64,000 nucleotides of DNA, from assembly GCA_951799445.1 (NCBI GenBank), contig OX637289.1, positions 372,001 to 436,000 of the forward strand, in the 5' to 3' direction. Below are positions 19,923 through 30,759 of the stretch, in pieces; the stretch's first letter is position 1, and every line of letters starts with the position of its first letter. Source of the DNA: Pseudisothecium myosuroides (lineage: Eukaryota; Streptophyta; Bryopsida; Hypnales; Lembophyllaceae). The notes under the pieces are model-generated. The model did not search any database, was not told where the DNA came from, and saw nothing but the letters and a program-made list of their open reading frames with translations. Both the position numbers and the translations under genes were made by a program.

Positions 19923-22900
19923 TGTCGCAGCACAGAGTAAGCGAATTCCCTGTTATACTCCCAAAAACCACTTTAAAGCATAACAAAATGACTCTAAAGA
20001 TCAAACCCACGAGATTCTGTGAAGTGTCTAGCCTTATTCCCAACTTAAGCTCAGCCAGTATCCAATTTCTCCTTTCCGGTCCTAGATCTAAAACCGGAAA
20101 CAACAACACACCGAAAACGACGACCAGACCTCTCTCTATTTCTTCCGGTCTGTCAAGCTATTCGGTCTCGTAAAACTTCCACGACCCAGGATCCTAACAC
20201 TTCTGATCCTGGAACTCCTCTGGACCGATCCGATCCGGTCCTCACACACGTACTCTCACTCCACTCCGGTTTAGTTTAGCCTCTGTTTCACCATCAGAGG
20301 GTTCGCCGCTTGCTTTTGAGAGTGGCAGGCCCGCCACTCCTTCCGTGACTTATAGTGGCTGAAGACCCACTTCTCTAATCCACTACTTCCTACACTAGCG
20401 CGGATCCGGTTTGATCTCTCACAGCCCCCCGGACAGCGATCCGGTTTGCAGGTCACACAAAGACCCCCCCGTACGATCCTCTCATACTACAACGACCTTG
20501 ATGCCAAGTTCCCTCCGTGCAGAGTTAGGTGGTTACAAGCGAACTCGTCCGTTCCAACATCAACTAAAGTTCTTCCGTTTACCAACTAGGGCGGCGAGAC
20601 CTCACGGGAGATCGGGCACTCAACCGGATTTCCTATCCAGGAGTTCTAGCGCGTTTAAGGACTCCTTCCCTATCCGCCTAGCCTAACAACGGTTTTCTCG
20701 CCCGGAATCGTGAACTGTAGAGGCGCTGAGGAACTGAAACCTGCTCCCAACACTTAGAAAACCCACTCACTTGCACATAAGAGCAAAACAAACACGCCAA
20801 GGGGAGAAATCTCTCTAGAATCTGCACACATTTTCCTAACTCCTCATCAAAACAGCTCTGCCACGCGCGGGAGAGACGTACAACAAGCAATCAATAGAAA
20901 ATGCACAAAAACTCAAGGGAAAAGACTCCCAGTCTCCTTCGCAGAGACTGACTATATACATTTTAAAACTCAAAAAGTCAACATAAAGCGGCCCGGAAAG
21001 TCCGCGCGGAACTTTCGGTCCCCGCCGAGCCGGCCAGACCGGAAAACATCCGATCCAGACCAGACACATCCGGATCAAATCCGGTCCGGTCCTAACTAAC
21101 AAATATTTACAACTAAAATCCTAACTACCCTATCATAACCGGATCTACTCCTTGATCCGTTCCTTTGTCCATGACTTCGTCTTCGCCTTGGTCCACGCTC
21201 TGTTCTTGGTCCTCACCCTGATCTGGGGTCAGATCCATACTTTGATCTTTCCCCGGGTTCAGAGTGGGACTTTTGGGTGGGTCCGTTCCAAGCTGCTCGA
21301 AAACGTCCGTCAGGTTCCGGTTCCGCTCCCCTGTTTCACGTTCTGGGAGATCCGGTGACGAATCCAGGTTGATGGTGTGCGCGAGTTTCCTCCCACTCTT
21401 CTTCGACTGGGGAGTCCAATCCTTTCCTTCCGTTGGAATGCCCACGTTCGGAAAAGATCCGGGCATTGAAAGGTCGGACAGATGGAACGACCGTGACAAC
21501 GTCACTCCGTTCAGCTTCTTGCTGCTCTCCTCCATCCGGTTTGCAGCCTCTCGCGCGTCCATCATGACTAACTCCACCTTTTCGGAGTAGTCTGTCAAAA
21601 TCCGGACCAACCTGGTCCCGGATATCTTTTTCTCCTTCAGGACTCCCTCGTCAAACAACTTTGACTTGGTGAAAGCCTCTCCGGTCGCTCCGAATGTGGC
21701 CTTCACATCCTCCGCTACTTTCCGGGTAGCCTCTGCCATCTCCCGGGTGGTAGCCATGTCCTCCTTGAGGAGCAACATTTCCGTCTTCAACGACTCGTTC
21801 TCCTCCTGGAGTCGTCGGATCTCCACCTCTTGCTTCCGGATCTCATTCGGGCTGGAGATAAAATCTGCAACCACTCCTGCCAGGTTGCTGTTTACTGGTG
21901 CTCCCACCAGCTCGCTGATCTGATTCAGAATCAGCTTCTTCACCGTCCAGTCTGCTCGCACATCACTCAGAATGTTGACCAGCTGGTTGAACGGATCCGT
22001 CGGATCCGATCCGGAAGGACCCGGTTCTTCAGAAATCGGTTTCTTCCCTGGACTGGAGGTCTCAACCGGAGGGGTTGGGGTTCCTCTCCGGTTAGGAGGT
22101 GTCGTCTTCTGCCGCTTGTGCTGCGGCCGGTGTAGCTCCTCCTCTTCCTCTTCTTCCTCCTCGGAACCGGATACTTCTTCCTGTTCTTCTTCTTCCGATT
22201 CCGATTCCCCATATTTCAGGAGTGACTCCTGCATCTTCCACTCCTTCTCCTCCGTATCCGTGAGGAGTTGATTGTGCTTGTACACATGGACGAGGTAGGG
22301 ACTCAACGGAGTCGGTCTACTTCCTCCGATCTTCGGAATGAGCCGGTTGACCAGGTCGAACAAAACCCTGGCCCAGTCCACTTTCCGTTCCCCGCTCAGG
22401 GCTCCGAAAATGAGGTTCCCGATGGCGATGGTCACCCTCGTCGGCTTCTCCGGGTGGATGATCGGAACCAGGAACTGGAGAAGGTTCCGATGCCGGTCGT
22501 CCAGACAGTCTGCCACCGCGTGCCCATCCTTGGAGTCCACGTCGCACCGGAATTTCCCCCGAGTGTAACCCTCCTTCGAGGAGGCCATCCCTCGACCTCC
22601 AGACCGGAATTCATACACGGCCTTCCACATCTCCTCCGTCCAGTTGCCCGGACTTCCGCGGAGAGTTCTCTCAAACTGGTTGGAGAGCTTTCCGAGTAAC
22701 TCTCGAATCATCTGCTCCTCCCGAAACCCCCAGGGTTTATTGATCAGTCCTCCGCAGCCCATTTTGGCCAAATCCTCCATCAGGTTGTCCTTTTCCTTCT
22801 CGTCCGTTGGAATAACCGGACACACCTTCCGGAGTTTTACTTCTGCTGCGGAGGAACTGGACGGCCCTGCTCTACTCTTACGGAGCTGAGGCATGGACAC

Positions 22901-23409
22901 GAACTGTGCTAACCGGATCCTGACTGTGGCTACCTTTCCCTCTCCTAGCCGCACGTCCCGTTTCTCACCTTCGCTCTTCCGATCTCAACCGGAATACCTC
23001 TAAACCTGCAACGCACACTAAAGCGCTGCGCGCTCTAACACACTAACACGCACACACAAACAAACTCAAAATAAGAAAGCAAAACGCTGGGAAGAGAGGC
23101 TAAGTACGCGCTGGAGCGAGATTTCCGCAAATGAAGATTGAAAAAGAGTGGCCACTGGATTGGTCAGCCCATATATAGTCTAATCTGTCATCATGACCAA
23201 ATCCGTTCCTGACCCATTCCGATCCAACTCAGATCCGTTCTAGCTCTAATCCGGTTCAGATTCAGATCAAATCCGGATTGTCATCTATTCCGTTCCATTA
23301 GTTAATTTCCGGTTATCGGTTACCTCCTACTTGAATCCGGATCCCAGATCACAGTTTCCGTTCCAAGATTTAGATAACTTACAAAAAACCAAAAATTTAC
23401 CTTGCGACA
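19923..23409 (-). mobile_element. Element 2: 3.5-kb TG...CA insertion with one intact ORF
   Basis: The ends are TGTCGCA and TGCGACA, a perfect 7-bp inverted pair, flanked by a perfect 5-bp duplication GCATC. It sits in the first exon of the kinase pseudogene, and ignoring it restores the reading frame. Read on the minus strand, an internal TATA box (ACTATATATGGG, about 23170-23181) precedes a leader and the ORF, as in an LTR-type promoter. No long terminal direct repeats, reverse transcriptase or integrase are seen. It is rich in CCGG/GGATCCGG words and CpG. It belongs to the same family as element 1. Candidates are a solo LTR containing an ORF or a novel non-autonomous retroelement. Confidence 0.85.
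21125..22894 (-). CDS. Transposon-associated protein of element 2, intact
   Basis: The protein has 589 residues from the ATG at 22894; an in-frame extension to 22954 begins at GTG. The N-terminal half is globular: EDLAKMGCGGLINKPWGFREEQMIREL, then TRVTIAIGNLIFGALSGERKV and PYLVHVYKH. This is reminiscent of the 'putative plant transposon protein' type of domain found beside plant Ty3 elements, by layout rather than by a proven match. A Glu-rich linker (about residues 255-275) follows, then a basic/Pro segment, a coiled-coil-like region (about 355-430) and a KLFDEGVLK motif shared with element 1. The C-terminal tail has imperfect repeats of DQGED/DQGVD type. No catalytic motif is recognisable. 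It may be a structural or DNA-binding accessory protein. Confidence 0.75.
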   Translation of the reverse strand: MPQLRKSRAGPSSSSAAEVKLRKVCPVIPTDEKEKDNLMEDLAKMGCGGLINKPWGFREEQMIRELLGKLSNQFERTLRGSPGNWTEEMWKAVYEFRSGGRGMASSKEGYTRGKFRCDVDSKDGHAVADCLDDRHRNLLQFLVPIIHPEKPTRVTIAIGNLIFGALSGERKVDWARVLFDLVNRLIPKIGGSRPTPLSPYLVHVYKHNQLLTDTEEKEWKMQESLLKYGESESEEEEQEEVSGSEEEEEEEEELHRPQHKRQKTTPPNRRGTPTPPVETSSPGKKPISEEPGPSGSDPTDPFNQLVNILSDVRADWTVKKLILNQISELVGAPVNSNLAGVVADFISSPNEIRKQEVEIRRLQEENESLKTEMLLLKEDMATTREMAEATRKVAEDVKATFGATGEAFTKSKLFDEGVLKEKKISGTRLVRILTDYSEKVELVMMDAREAANRMEESSKKLNGVTLSRSFHLSDLSMPGSFPNVGIPTEGKDWTPQSKKSGRKLAHTINLDSSPDLPERETGERNRNLTDVFEQLGTDPPKSPTLNPGKDQSMDLTPDQGEDQEQSVDQGEDEVMDKGTDQGVDPVMIG

Positions 23410-23414
23410 GCATC
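23410..23414. other. Target-site duplication, right (GCATC)
   Basis: It is identical to 19918-19922. Confidence 0.85.
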
Positions 23415-23499
23415 CAACCAGTCCGACACCTTCCTCTTCCCGGACGGTCTTTCCGTCATGACTGCAGCTAGTTCGTTGGGCCCCCCCTCTGACACAATT

Positions 23500-23835
23500 A
23501 GGGTATTCCAGTGAACAAAAACCAAGTGTCCTTCAATGAGTCCCTCTGCAAGCACCCGCGCTCCCAAGCAAGGACTATCTCCAATCTAGGACCCAGGAGC
23601 ACCATCAACACAAGAGAGACTAGAAATGCAAGTAAAGCCTCAGGGCCATATAAATTCACTGAGCAGGGACGCACAGTCCGTTGAGGTGGACGGTCTTCCC
23701 GTCCCTTGGACGCGAAGTACGTCCCCGAGACGTTCGTCTCGTCTAGAAGGACGGCCGGACCAGTAACAATCCCGGGCCTGGGACGGAAAGGCCCGTCCAG
23801 AGGGAAGTGATGGGCGTCGCAGACGCTCTCCACGT
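23500..23835 (-). promoter_or_regulatory. Promoter of the kinase-like pseudogene
   Basis: On the minus strand, a GACGG/CCGTC-rich block (23670-23835) is followed by a TATA-like TTTATAT (23648-23654). The leader contains GTCCTTGCTTGGGAGCGCGGG, near 23541-23561, which is the same as in the leader of the intact gene. The order array, TATA, leader, start codon matches the intact copies. Confidence 0.65.
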
Positions 23836-24540
23836 GACGGGAAGACCATCGAAAGCGTTTACTCCAGAGGCAGCACGTCCATGAATCCATCCTACATGCC
23901 GTCCTTGGTGGGCTGATTTGTTCACCTGCGCAGCCTCCCAAAAGGGAAGCGACCCCTCGTTGGGAGAATCACCCATTTACCCTGGCAACCATCTGCCAGA
24001 CCAATTTGGAGCAGGTTGTTTAATGATGTAAGCGAAACGAGCCAGCTTGGAGGACGAATACTAAGCTCCCCAGGTAGATTGGTAGAGGATAATATGCACA
24101 TTTTGGGCTTCCATTCAATTGCCCTTCCCTGCACGGAACATCGTGTAGGGTTCAGGCACCCTAAACCCTAAAACCCTAAACCCTAAGGTGGAAGAAGGTC
24201 ACACACTCGGTTCTGTGATATTTTGGTCTTCAATGTAGAAATGGAGGTAAGCTGAAAGTAAGTCCATATCAGAATTTGGGTGAACAAATTCAATTTGCCT
24301 ATCAAGTATTTGCTAACTACAGGATTTTTTCCATATCTTCATTAGAAAAAATTGAAATGTTCTTTAATTCTGTGCGTGGGTGTACTGGTGTAGGGTATAG
24401 CCCTAAACCCACCATATTGTCCATACCACATCTCTACTATTTCTTTCGTTACATTTAAGTAATTACCATTTCCAACAGTAATAAAGGATTAAAGGCTACC
24501 ACATATCCAATTTTTTTCACATCCATTTGGTTCTATTTTC
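23836..24540. other. Non-coding stretch with a telomere-like motif
   Basis: CCCTAAA-type repeats occur at about 24160-24187. Otherwise no gene or repeat is recognised. Confidence 0.5.
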
Positions 24541-24965
24541 TACCACACATCCAATCTCTTCATTTTTTTGGTTTAAGTTAAACTTAAAGGCTACCACACA
24601 TCCACTGTCTGTTTTAAGTTTGGGTTATCTCCCGAATTTGAAGTCGTAAAGGCTACCACACATCCAATTTTTATTTATTTAAGTTTGGGTTATCACCCCA
24701 ACTTAAAGGCTACCACACATCCAATTTTTTTTTTTTTAAGTTCGGGTTATCACCCCAACTTAAAGGATACCACACATCCATTTTTTTTTGTTTAACTTCG
24801 GATTATCACTCATCACCCCAACTTAAAGGAGTACACACATTTAATTTTTTTTTGGTTAAGTTTGGGTTATCACCCCAGCTTAAAGGATACCACACATCCA
24901 ATTTTTTTTGTTTAAGTTCGGGTTATCAATTATCACCCCAACTTAAAGGAATACACACATTTAAT

Positions 24966-25279
24966 CATTAGAGAAAATCTGGGGCCGCCGGAGGGCTGCT
25001 CCACAGCCTTCCAGAGGACCCTGAAATTTATTTATTTTTTGCAAAAAAATCAGTTTTTCCCCTATTTCTGTGCAGCAGTTTCTGCTGCGACAGTGGCGCA
25101 GGAAACGAAATATACGAGTAAAAAAAATAAAATAAAAAAAAAAAATTCCGATTTCGGCGAGTAGTCAGCCAAGCTGACTGCTCACCGAGGGCCAGTTCTG
25201 CAGTGACAGGCCAAGCATTTTAATAGCTTGGCATGTCACTGCGGAGCAGCCCTCTGAAGGGCTGATTTTTTCTCTAATG
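24966..25279. mobile_element. MITE-like element inside the tandem array, copy 1
   Basis: The ends are CATTAGAGAAAATC and GATTTTTTCTCTAATG, with longer inner complementarity (GAGGGCTGCTCC / GGAGCAGCCCTC). It is about 314 bp, has no ORF, and is GC-richer than the surrounding array. Confidence 0.7.
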
Positions 25280-25400
25280 TTTTTTTTTGTTTAAGTTCGG
25301 GTTATCACCCCAACTTAAAGGATACCACACATCCAATTTTTTTTGTTTAAGTTCGGGTTATCAGTTATCACCCCAACTTAAAGGAGTACACACATTTAAT

Positions 25401-25717
25401 CATTAGAGAAAATCTGGGGCCGCCGGAGGGCTGCTCCACAGCCTTTCGGAGGACCCTGAAATTTAATTTTTTTTTTGCAAAAAAATCAGTTTTTCCCCTA
25501 TTTCCGCGCAGCAGTTTCTGCTGCGACAATGGCGCAGGAAACGAAATATACGAGTAAAAAAAATAAAATAAAAAATAAAAAAATTCCGATTTCGGCGAGC
25601 AGTCAGCCAAGCTGACTGCTCACCGAGGGCCAGTTCTGCAGTGACAGGCCAAGCATTTTAATAGCTTGGCATGTCACTGCGGAGCAGCCCTCCAAAGGGC
25701 TGATTTTTTCTCTAATG
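25401..25717. mobile_element. MITE-like element inside the tandem array, copy 2
   Basis: It is nearly identical to copy 1, with a 435-bp offset and the same flanking array units. It was therefore multiplied by array duplication rather than by a second insertion. Confidence 0.7.
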
Positions 25718-25965
25718 TTTTTTTTGTTTAAGTTCGGGTTATCACCCCAACTTAAAGGATACCACACATCCAATTTCTTTTGTTTAAGTTCGGGTTATCA
25801 CTTATCACCCCAACTTAAAGGAGTACACACATCCAATTTTTTTTAATTTAAATTTGGGTTATCACCCAAACTTAAAGGTTACACACATCCAATTTTTTTT
25901 TGGTTAAGTTCGGGTTATGACCCCAACTTAAAGTCTTAAAGGCTACCACACATCCAATGTTACTT

Positions 25966-27500
25966 ATGGTTACTTAGGCAACCCGGGTGGGTGGGAGGGA
26001 CATCCCCAAACGGGGCTTTTCCTACTAATTCAATAAAATTCATAACCTAACCAATACTGACAAGTTTCACACTAAACTGACCATGATAGAAGAATCTCAA
26101 ATCATGTCAACTAGGCCATCAATACCATTAGTACCCATCAACTCAGCATAATAATTCAATTAACTTTGCAGAGCAGTCTGTCCAATTCACCAATATAGAT
26201 TGAAACCAAATAACTACATGGTAAAAATGTCCACTAAATAAATTGTTTCTGAGCTATAGACTACAAGTCTAATCATGCCTACAATCTAAATCTTGCCATC
26301 AAATTGATTTAGACACCCCCAACAATTAGGTTTGTCAAAGTGTTGGATGAGCTGCAAAGTAGAATAATTCTAAAGAGGCTGTGAACCTCACCTGCACCCA
26401 TACAATCCAGCGAATACGAAATTAGTTAGAATGCGCATGCGAGGTGTCTTCAGTTCACAGTAGCATGTTATTGCAATCACAGTAGAAACATAAACCAGCA
26501 AGCTCAAAACATCCCACAAGACAAAAAACCATCAAATCATAGTGTAACATCTTGTCATTCACACGAAACCTGTGAAGAAGCCATCTCTAACCACACTCCA
26601 ACTCTCCAAGCTCCCAAATTGCAAGAAAAACCTACCAGCAAACACAACTTGTGTAGGTTTTGGAATGGCCATGGCCACACATATATAGGTTTCAAATATC
26701 ATCCATTACCATAGGATTGTTCATCCATGTGAGTTCATCAAGCATGGTTGATTTTTGTGGTATCCAATGAGAGAAGAATTCAAATCTCCCAAGCTTGGGC
26801 CACAAGTTATCAAAATGGCGGGACTATAGTCAAATTTCCTACCAACCGAATAAATTAGGACCACAAATTCAAATTCTAAGCCCCCATTGTGAAATGGTGG
26901 GAAATTAGAAATGGCGGCTAATAATGGAGTTGGTACAGGTCAAGTCAAAAAGTTTTGTACCAAACCATGTCCCAAGTGGAAGGTTTCAACTCAAGTGCCA
27001 TCACTTTAGAAATTCCACCAAGTCCACAAATTCAGATTCTAAATCAACATGTCACCTAACATGGCTGGAAAATCTAAAATAATCTAGCTTTCAACAATAT
27101 TGGACAAGTGACAGACTTAATACCAACATTTGCCTTAAATAATTAATCCAAGGATGTCTATGACCCAGCCTTGCACCATAAGACAAGGACAAGTAAAGTA
27201 AATATATATGTATATATGTGAAGTATCATGAAGCCTATTTCAATACATTACTAAAAAGGAAGGGAGGGTGGGAGGGGCATTTCTTTTACAAATGCAAATA
27301 TTTAGCTCCTAGAATATTTTGCATTTCTCTAAGTAATTGCAATAGATATGGATAACTTCTTTATCTATTAAATTACCTAAATATTTATAAAGAGTAAACC
27401 TCTATTATAAATATTACTTAAAGTTTTTCTAAAGAGGTGTAACTACCCTAACCCTTATAGAAACATAGAATTTCATAAAAGTAACAAGACTAAAATTTAG
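25966..27500. other. Non-coding stretch
   Basis: No credible gene, RNA gene or clear repeat is seen. A short TATATGTATATATG run lies near 27205. Confidence 0.5.
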
Positions 27501-28200
27501 ACTAGGGTTTAGGGTTTAGGGTTCAAAGGTTACAGGTCAGGGGGCTGCGTGTTGGGTTCTTAGAGTTATGGGTTCAGGGTCCTTCCAAACAACGGATGCT
27601 TCAGTGTAGACGATCGACCGTCCACCAGTCAGCGTGATTTCGAAGTGCCTTTGATCCGTCTCCTAGACGGACAAGCCGTCCAGTAGACGCACGGACCGTC
27701 CAGAGGAGGGATGGCCCAACCCCTAAACCGTACAGGCCACCTTCCTGAAACTCAAGGACGGACTCCGTCTACTAGATGGAAAAGCCGCACAGGCGACGGC
27801 ATTCATTTCATTCTAACATACAAGCCGTCTGGAGGACGTTGAAGCCGTCGGCACGTTTGGACTTGAGTGCAAGCGCGTGGGACGGCAGGCCGTCCAGGAG
27901 ACGCGCTTTCCGTCCACTGCCCGGACCTAAACCGCGGAGGCCACCTAATCCAAACTTGTGGACGGAGTCCGTCTATTGGACGGTGAAGCCGCACAGGGCG
28001 ACGGCATTCATTTGATTTTGACATACAAGACGTCTGGAGGACGTTCATGCCGTCATCAGGTTTGGACTTGAGGGCGTCGCGCGTGGGAACATCTGTCGTG
28101 ACGGCTTAGGAACTCAGGACAGGAATGACATTAATTTTTAGGGTCGTCGAGTCGACGGCCCTCAGGGACGGCCAACGGGCTGCTGTGTAGACGGACCTTC
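27500..28200. repeat. Telomere-like motif followed by GACGG/CCGTC-rich block
   Basis: TTTAGGG repeats occur at 27505-27523. Irregular units of CCGTC(C/T)A and GACGG follow at 27600-28190. There is an approximate 190-bp duplication: GCGACGGCATTCATTT...ACATACAAG.CGTCTGGAGGACGTT recurs at about 27795-27840 and 28000-28045. Confidence 0.65.
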
Positions 28201-28384
28201 GACGTAAGTAATGTGGCGTTGCATTCGCGCATGCACATTCTTTCACATTGACGTTGTTTCCGTCGCCATTCATTGCTTCCGGAGGTTGTCGTGGACTCCA
28301 TTGTGAACCAGGGCGTCATCCCGACCCTCAATGGCGAGGCATCAATGGCAACCAAGTGGGTAACCCGCAGAGCATCTCGAACTC

Positions 28385-28648
28385 ATGTTCTACGCCGAGT
28401 GGGCGCTAGCTCGATCCCGGTTCACTTTCGCCGAGTTGCAGTTTTGGAATCCGATGATGTGGAGGCTTCTGCGAGATGGGCGGATGATGCTGAATTGGAC
28501 GAAGCCGAAGAAGCGGATTGCGCTAGCTCGGTTCAAATTGCACACGAGCCACTCCTTCACTGCTTGGCGGACGGAGCAGCGAGAGCAACGACGTCACGAT
28601 GCGGAGGCCGCGCGACGAGCTCACAGGGACGGGCGAGCGCGCCCTTGA
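28385..28648 (+). CDS. Small hypothetical ORF next to a GACGG block
   Basis: An 87-codon ORF starts at an ATG. The translation is Arg- and aromatic-rich (LQFWNPMMWRLLRDG, then EQREQRRHDAEAARRAHRDGRARP). The surrounding stretch is GC-rich and coding-like, but an overlapping 146-codon frame (28273-28713) is also open, so neither frame is secure. It lies downstream of a GACGG block, as the other genes here do, and a short CCGTCCGT block follows it. No family is recognised. It could be a chance ORF in GC-rich sequence. Confidence 0.25.
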   Translation: MFYAEWALARSRFTFAELQFWNPMMWRLLRDGRMMLNWTKPKKRIALARFKLHTSHSFTAWRTEQREQRRHDAEAARRAHRDGRARP

Positions 28649-28713
28649 CGGACCATCCGTCCGTAATCCGTATCTTTCATTTCTGTAGAGTGGCGAGGAA
28701 CATGAGCTTGTAG

Positions 28714-30745
28714 TATACCAGTCTAATTGACAGTCTTGGTGGATTCCAAAGTGTCGCTGTTAGCTTAAATCCGGTTAGTTTTCACAGGAGATCTTCGCGT
28801 TTGCAGCGTCGAGTACAGCTTGTAATGTTTTGTTGTTCGCTTCCACTGCTTCCATGATGGATTTCTGGCTCCTTTGAAGCCGTGCAAGCATTGTAATATC
28901 ATTCACTCATTTTCATAAAACTTGTCTTACCCTCTACTTTCGTGCATTCTCCTTCCAATGGGGTGTTGGTGTTTTCCTGGTATGTAAATATGTTGAATTG
29001 TGCGGTGGGTGTTATCCTATAAATGACACTATAACGGTCCCGTGTGAGCTCCCAATTTGTCACTTGGGACTCGTAGAATTATTTTTTTGGAAATTTGCAA
29101 TTTAAAGTTGATAAAAGTATAGAAAAATCCATAAAAAGAGTGTAGAACTGAAATAGGGTTGTGTCATACCCATTATAGTATTTGGTCTAGATTTGTGTTT
29201 TTTACTTAGAATCCCCCAAACCTTGCCTAAAAATAGTATAGAAATAACAAAAAGGTTAGATTTGGAGGATTCGAGTCACACAGCCCCAAAACGGCTAAAT
29301 CCCACCATAAATGTGGCAATTCATGGCTAGGTCGGTCCGAGGGATCCACAGCGAGGCCACTAGGTCGGGTCCTAGAGTTAGATTCAGAATTCCCCATTAG
29401 ATCGACGAATTCCCAAAATCCCGATTGTTAGCATGCAGAAGCCACTCACGCAAGACCGGGCCTGTGGAGGAATCTACAACCCAAGGATGGTGTTCTAGGG
29501 TGAATCCCATGCCAGGAGTCCAACGGCGAAATCAGTTTGCCAAGATTCTTCCACCTGCAGAAGATTCCCGCACCGTCGCTAATTCCAGGAGATGTCCAGT
29601 TTAAATCTCCATTGACCAATCGTGCTAGGTACGGAAACACACCCGCACGTCTTTCATGCGACTCCCTGAGAGGTCACGTGAAAAATCCCGGCATCTTCCG
29701 ACTTGCAGAAGAACCTTTTTCCGGATGGTCAACCCTCCTAACCTCCAACGGGAATTTCATGGAAATTACCCAGGTTACAATAAAATCTCACTAAAAATTA
29801 GACTAGCTTGTTTTATGTTGATAATGCGCTTCGTGAAGTTTCACGACATTCCGATAGCGGCAAGTACCCGAACCGGCGAGATTCCTCGGGAATTAACCAC
29901 GTGGCGGGGTCCCCACCACGTTGACCGGCATTCCGGGACCATACGATGGCGAAACGAAGTCAACCAAAAGTCCTTCCCAACTCTCTCGCACCTACCGGAG
30001 ACCCTAGGCTATTCACATTTCTCAAAATAGGAGACCCCCAAGATCTAGGATTTTACCACGATTTGGTTTTTAAACTAAATTAGTCTACGATGGGTTTTTG
30101 GCCTTGGTACAGGGAGACAGGGGGGTCTAGGACTAAACACGGCGATCTGGATCTAACGGCGCAATCTGTTCGGCGATTGGAGCTAATCTCCAAAAGTTAG
30201 GATGTTGGTCCAGCATAGATGGTAGAAGTAGAAATTTAGGATGTAGGATGAAAATCTTTGAGGATGAAGATGAAAATCTCCATTGATAAGGTTACCTTAG
30301 AGCTTTAGAGAGAGGGGTGAGCCCTTGGGAAACCTATATAAGGGCCCCATTTCTCTCTCTAAAACACCCCCTTACTTTTGTTTGGGTCCGTGGGTCCAAT
30401 TTGCTTTGGATATTTTGGCGTTTGAAGCCAAAAACCTCTACGGTGTTTTTGGAGCACTTTTTGCTTCGTTGTTGCTAGATTTCAAGCTTTGAAGGTCCTT
30501 AGGGGGTCCTTCTATTTTGCCTTGTGTACTTCTCGTGCGTTTGTTATACCTTTGTTACGAGTTAAGAGTCCTCGTTTCTCTCTTGTAGTTCCTTTGTGAT
30601 CTAACGTGTGAGTTTAGGAGTCTTTTGGTGTCTTGTCCAAATCCTAAAGTCACCCCCACCGTACCTTGGCGATGCCGCTTTAGGGGGCCTTTAGCTTGTG
30701 AAGTTGTGTGTTTTTACGTGTCCTAACCGTGTTGTTTTCCCTCAC
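28714..30745. other. Non-coding stretch with a promoter-like TATA box
   Basis: No convincing gene is seen. A strong plus-strand TATA box (CCTATATAAGGG) lies at about 30336-30347, followed by a CT-rich start-like region. This could be the U3/R part of an undetermined retroelement or the promoter of the downstream RING gene. Confidence 0.4.
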
Positions 30746-30759
30746 TTGTGTATTCTCAT

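Larger units (their letters stand above)
18323..23459 (-). pseudogene. Diverged kinase-like paralogue, broken and interrupted
   Basis: This is a relative of the 554-residue kinase-like gene. Exon start 23459-23410 (MTERPSGKRKVSDWL) continues at 19922-18323 once element 2 (19923-23409) is ignored; the frame then runs through AcidSer-rich and KKEKRKKKK segments as in the intact gene. Conserved parts are the Gly loop ARGGHGRVRKV, IEAMVCPIDHPGVIKFFAV, the catalytic loop HNDITLANIM and the DWG motif, and near the C-terminus RLSGAPTFWAPP. Besides the insertion there are two in-frame TAG codons (19059-19061, where the intact gene has TGG, and 18963-18965) and frameshifts near 18670-18700 and 18640. 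It cannot make the full protein. Its promoter at 23500-23830 matches that of the intact gene. Confidence 0.88.
24541..25965. repeat. Tandem array with a period of about 58-60 bp
   Basis: The unit is close to AAAGGCTACCACACATCCAA, then a T-run, then TTAAGTTCGGGTTATCACCCCAACTT. The unit contains an internal inverted pair (TTAAGTT...AACTTAA), so each can form a hairpin. More than a dozen units are recognisable. A longer duplication with a period of 435 bp is superimposed and includes a MITE in each copy. Confidence 0.85.

Noticed and set aside
19923..23409. Reading the element 2 insertion as an intron (GTAAAT just inside the right end)
   Set aside because: The perfect GCATC duplication, TG...CA inverted ends and frame restoration on removal favour an insertion.
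24541..25965. CRISPR-like array
   Set aside because: The repeats are contiguous 60-bp satellite units with T-runs, without unique spacers or cas genes, in a plant-type genome.
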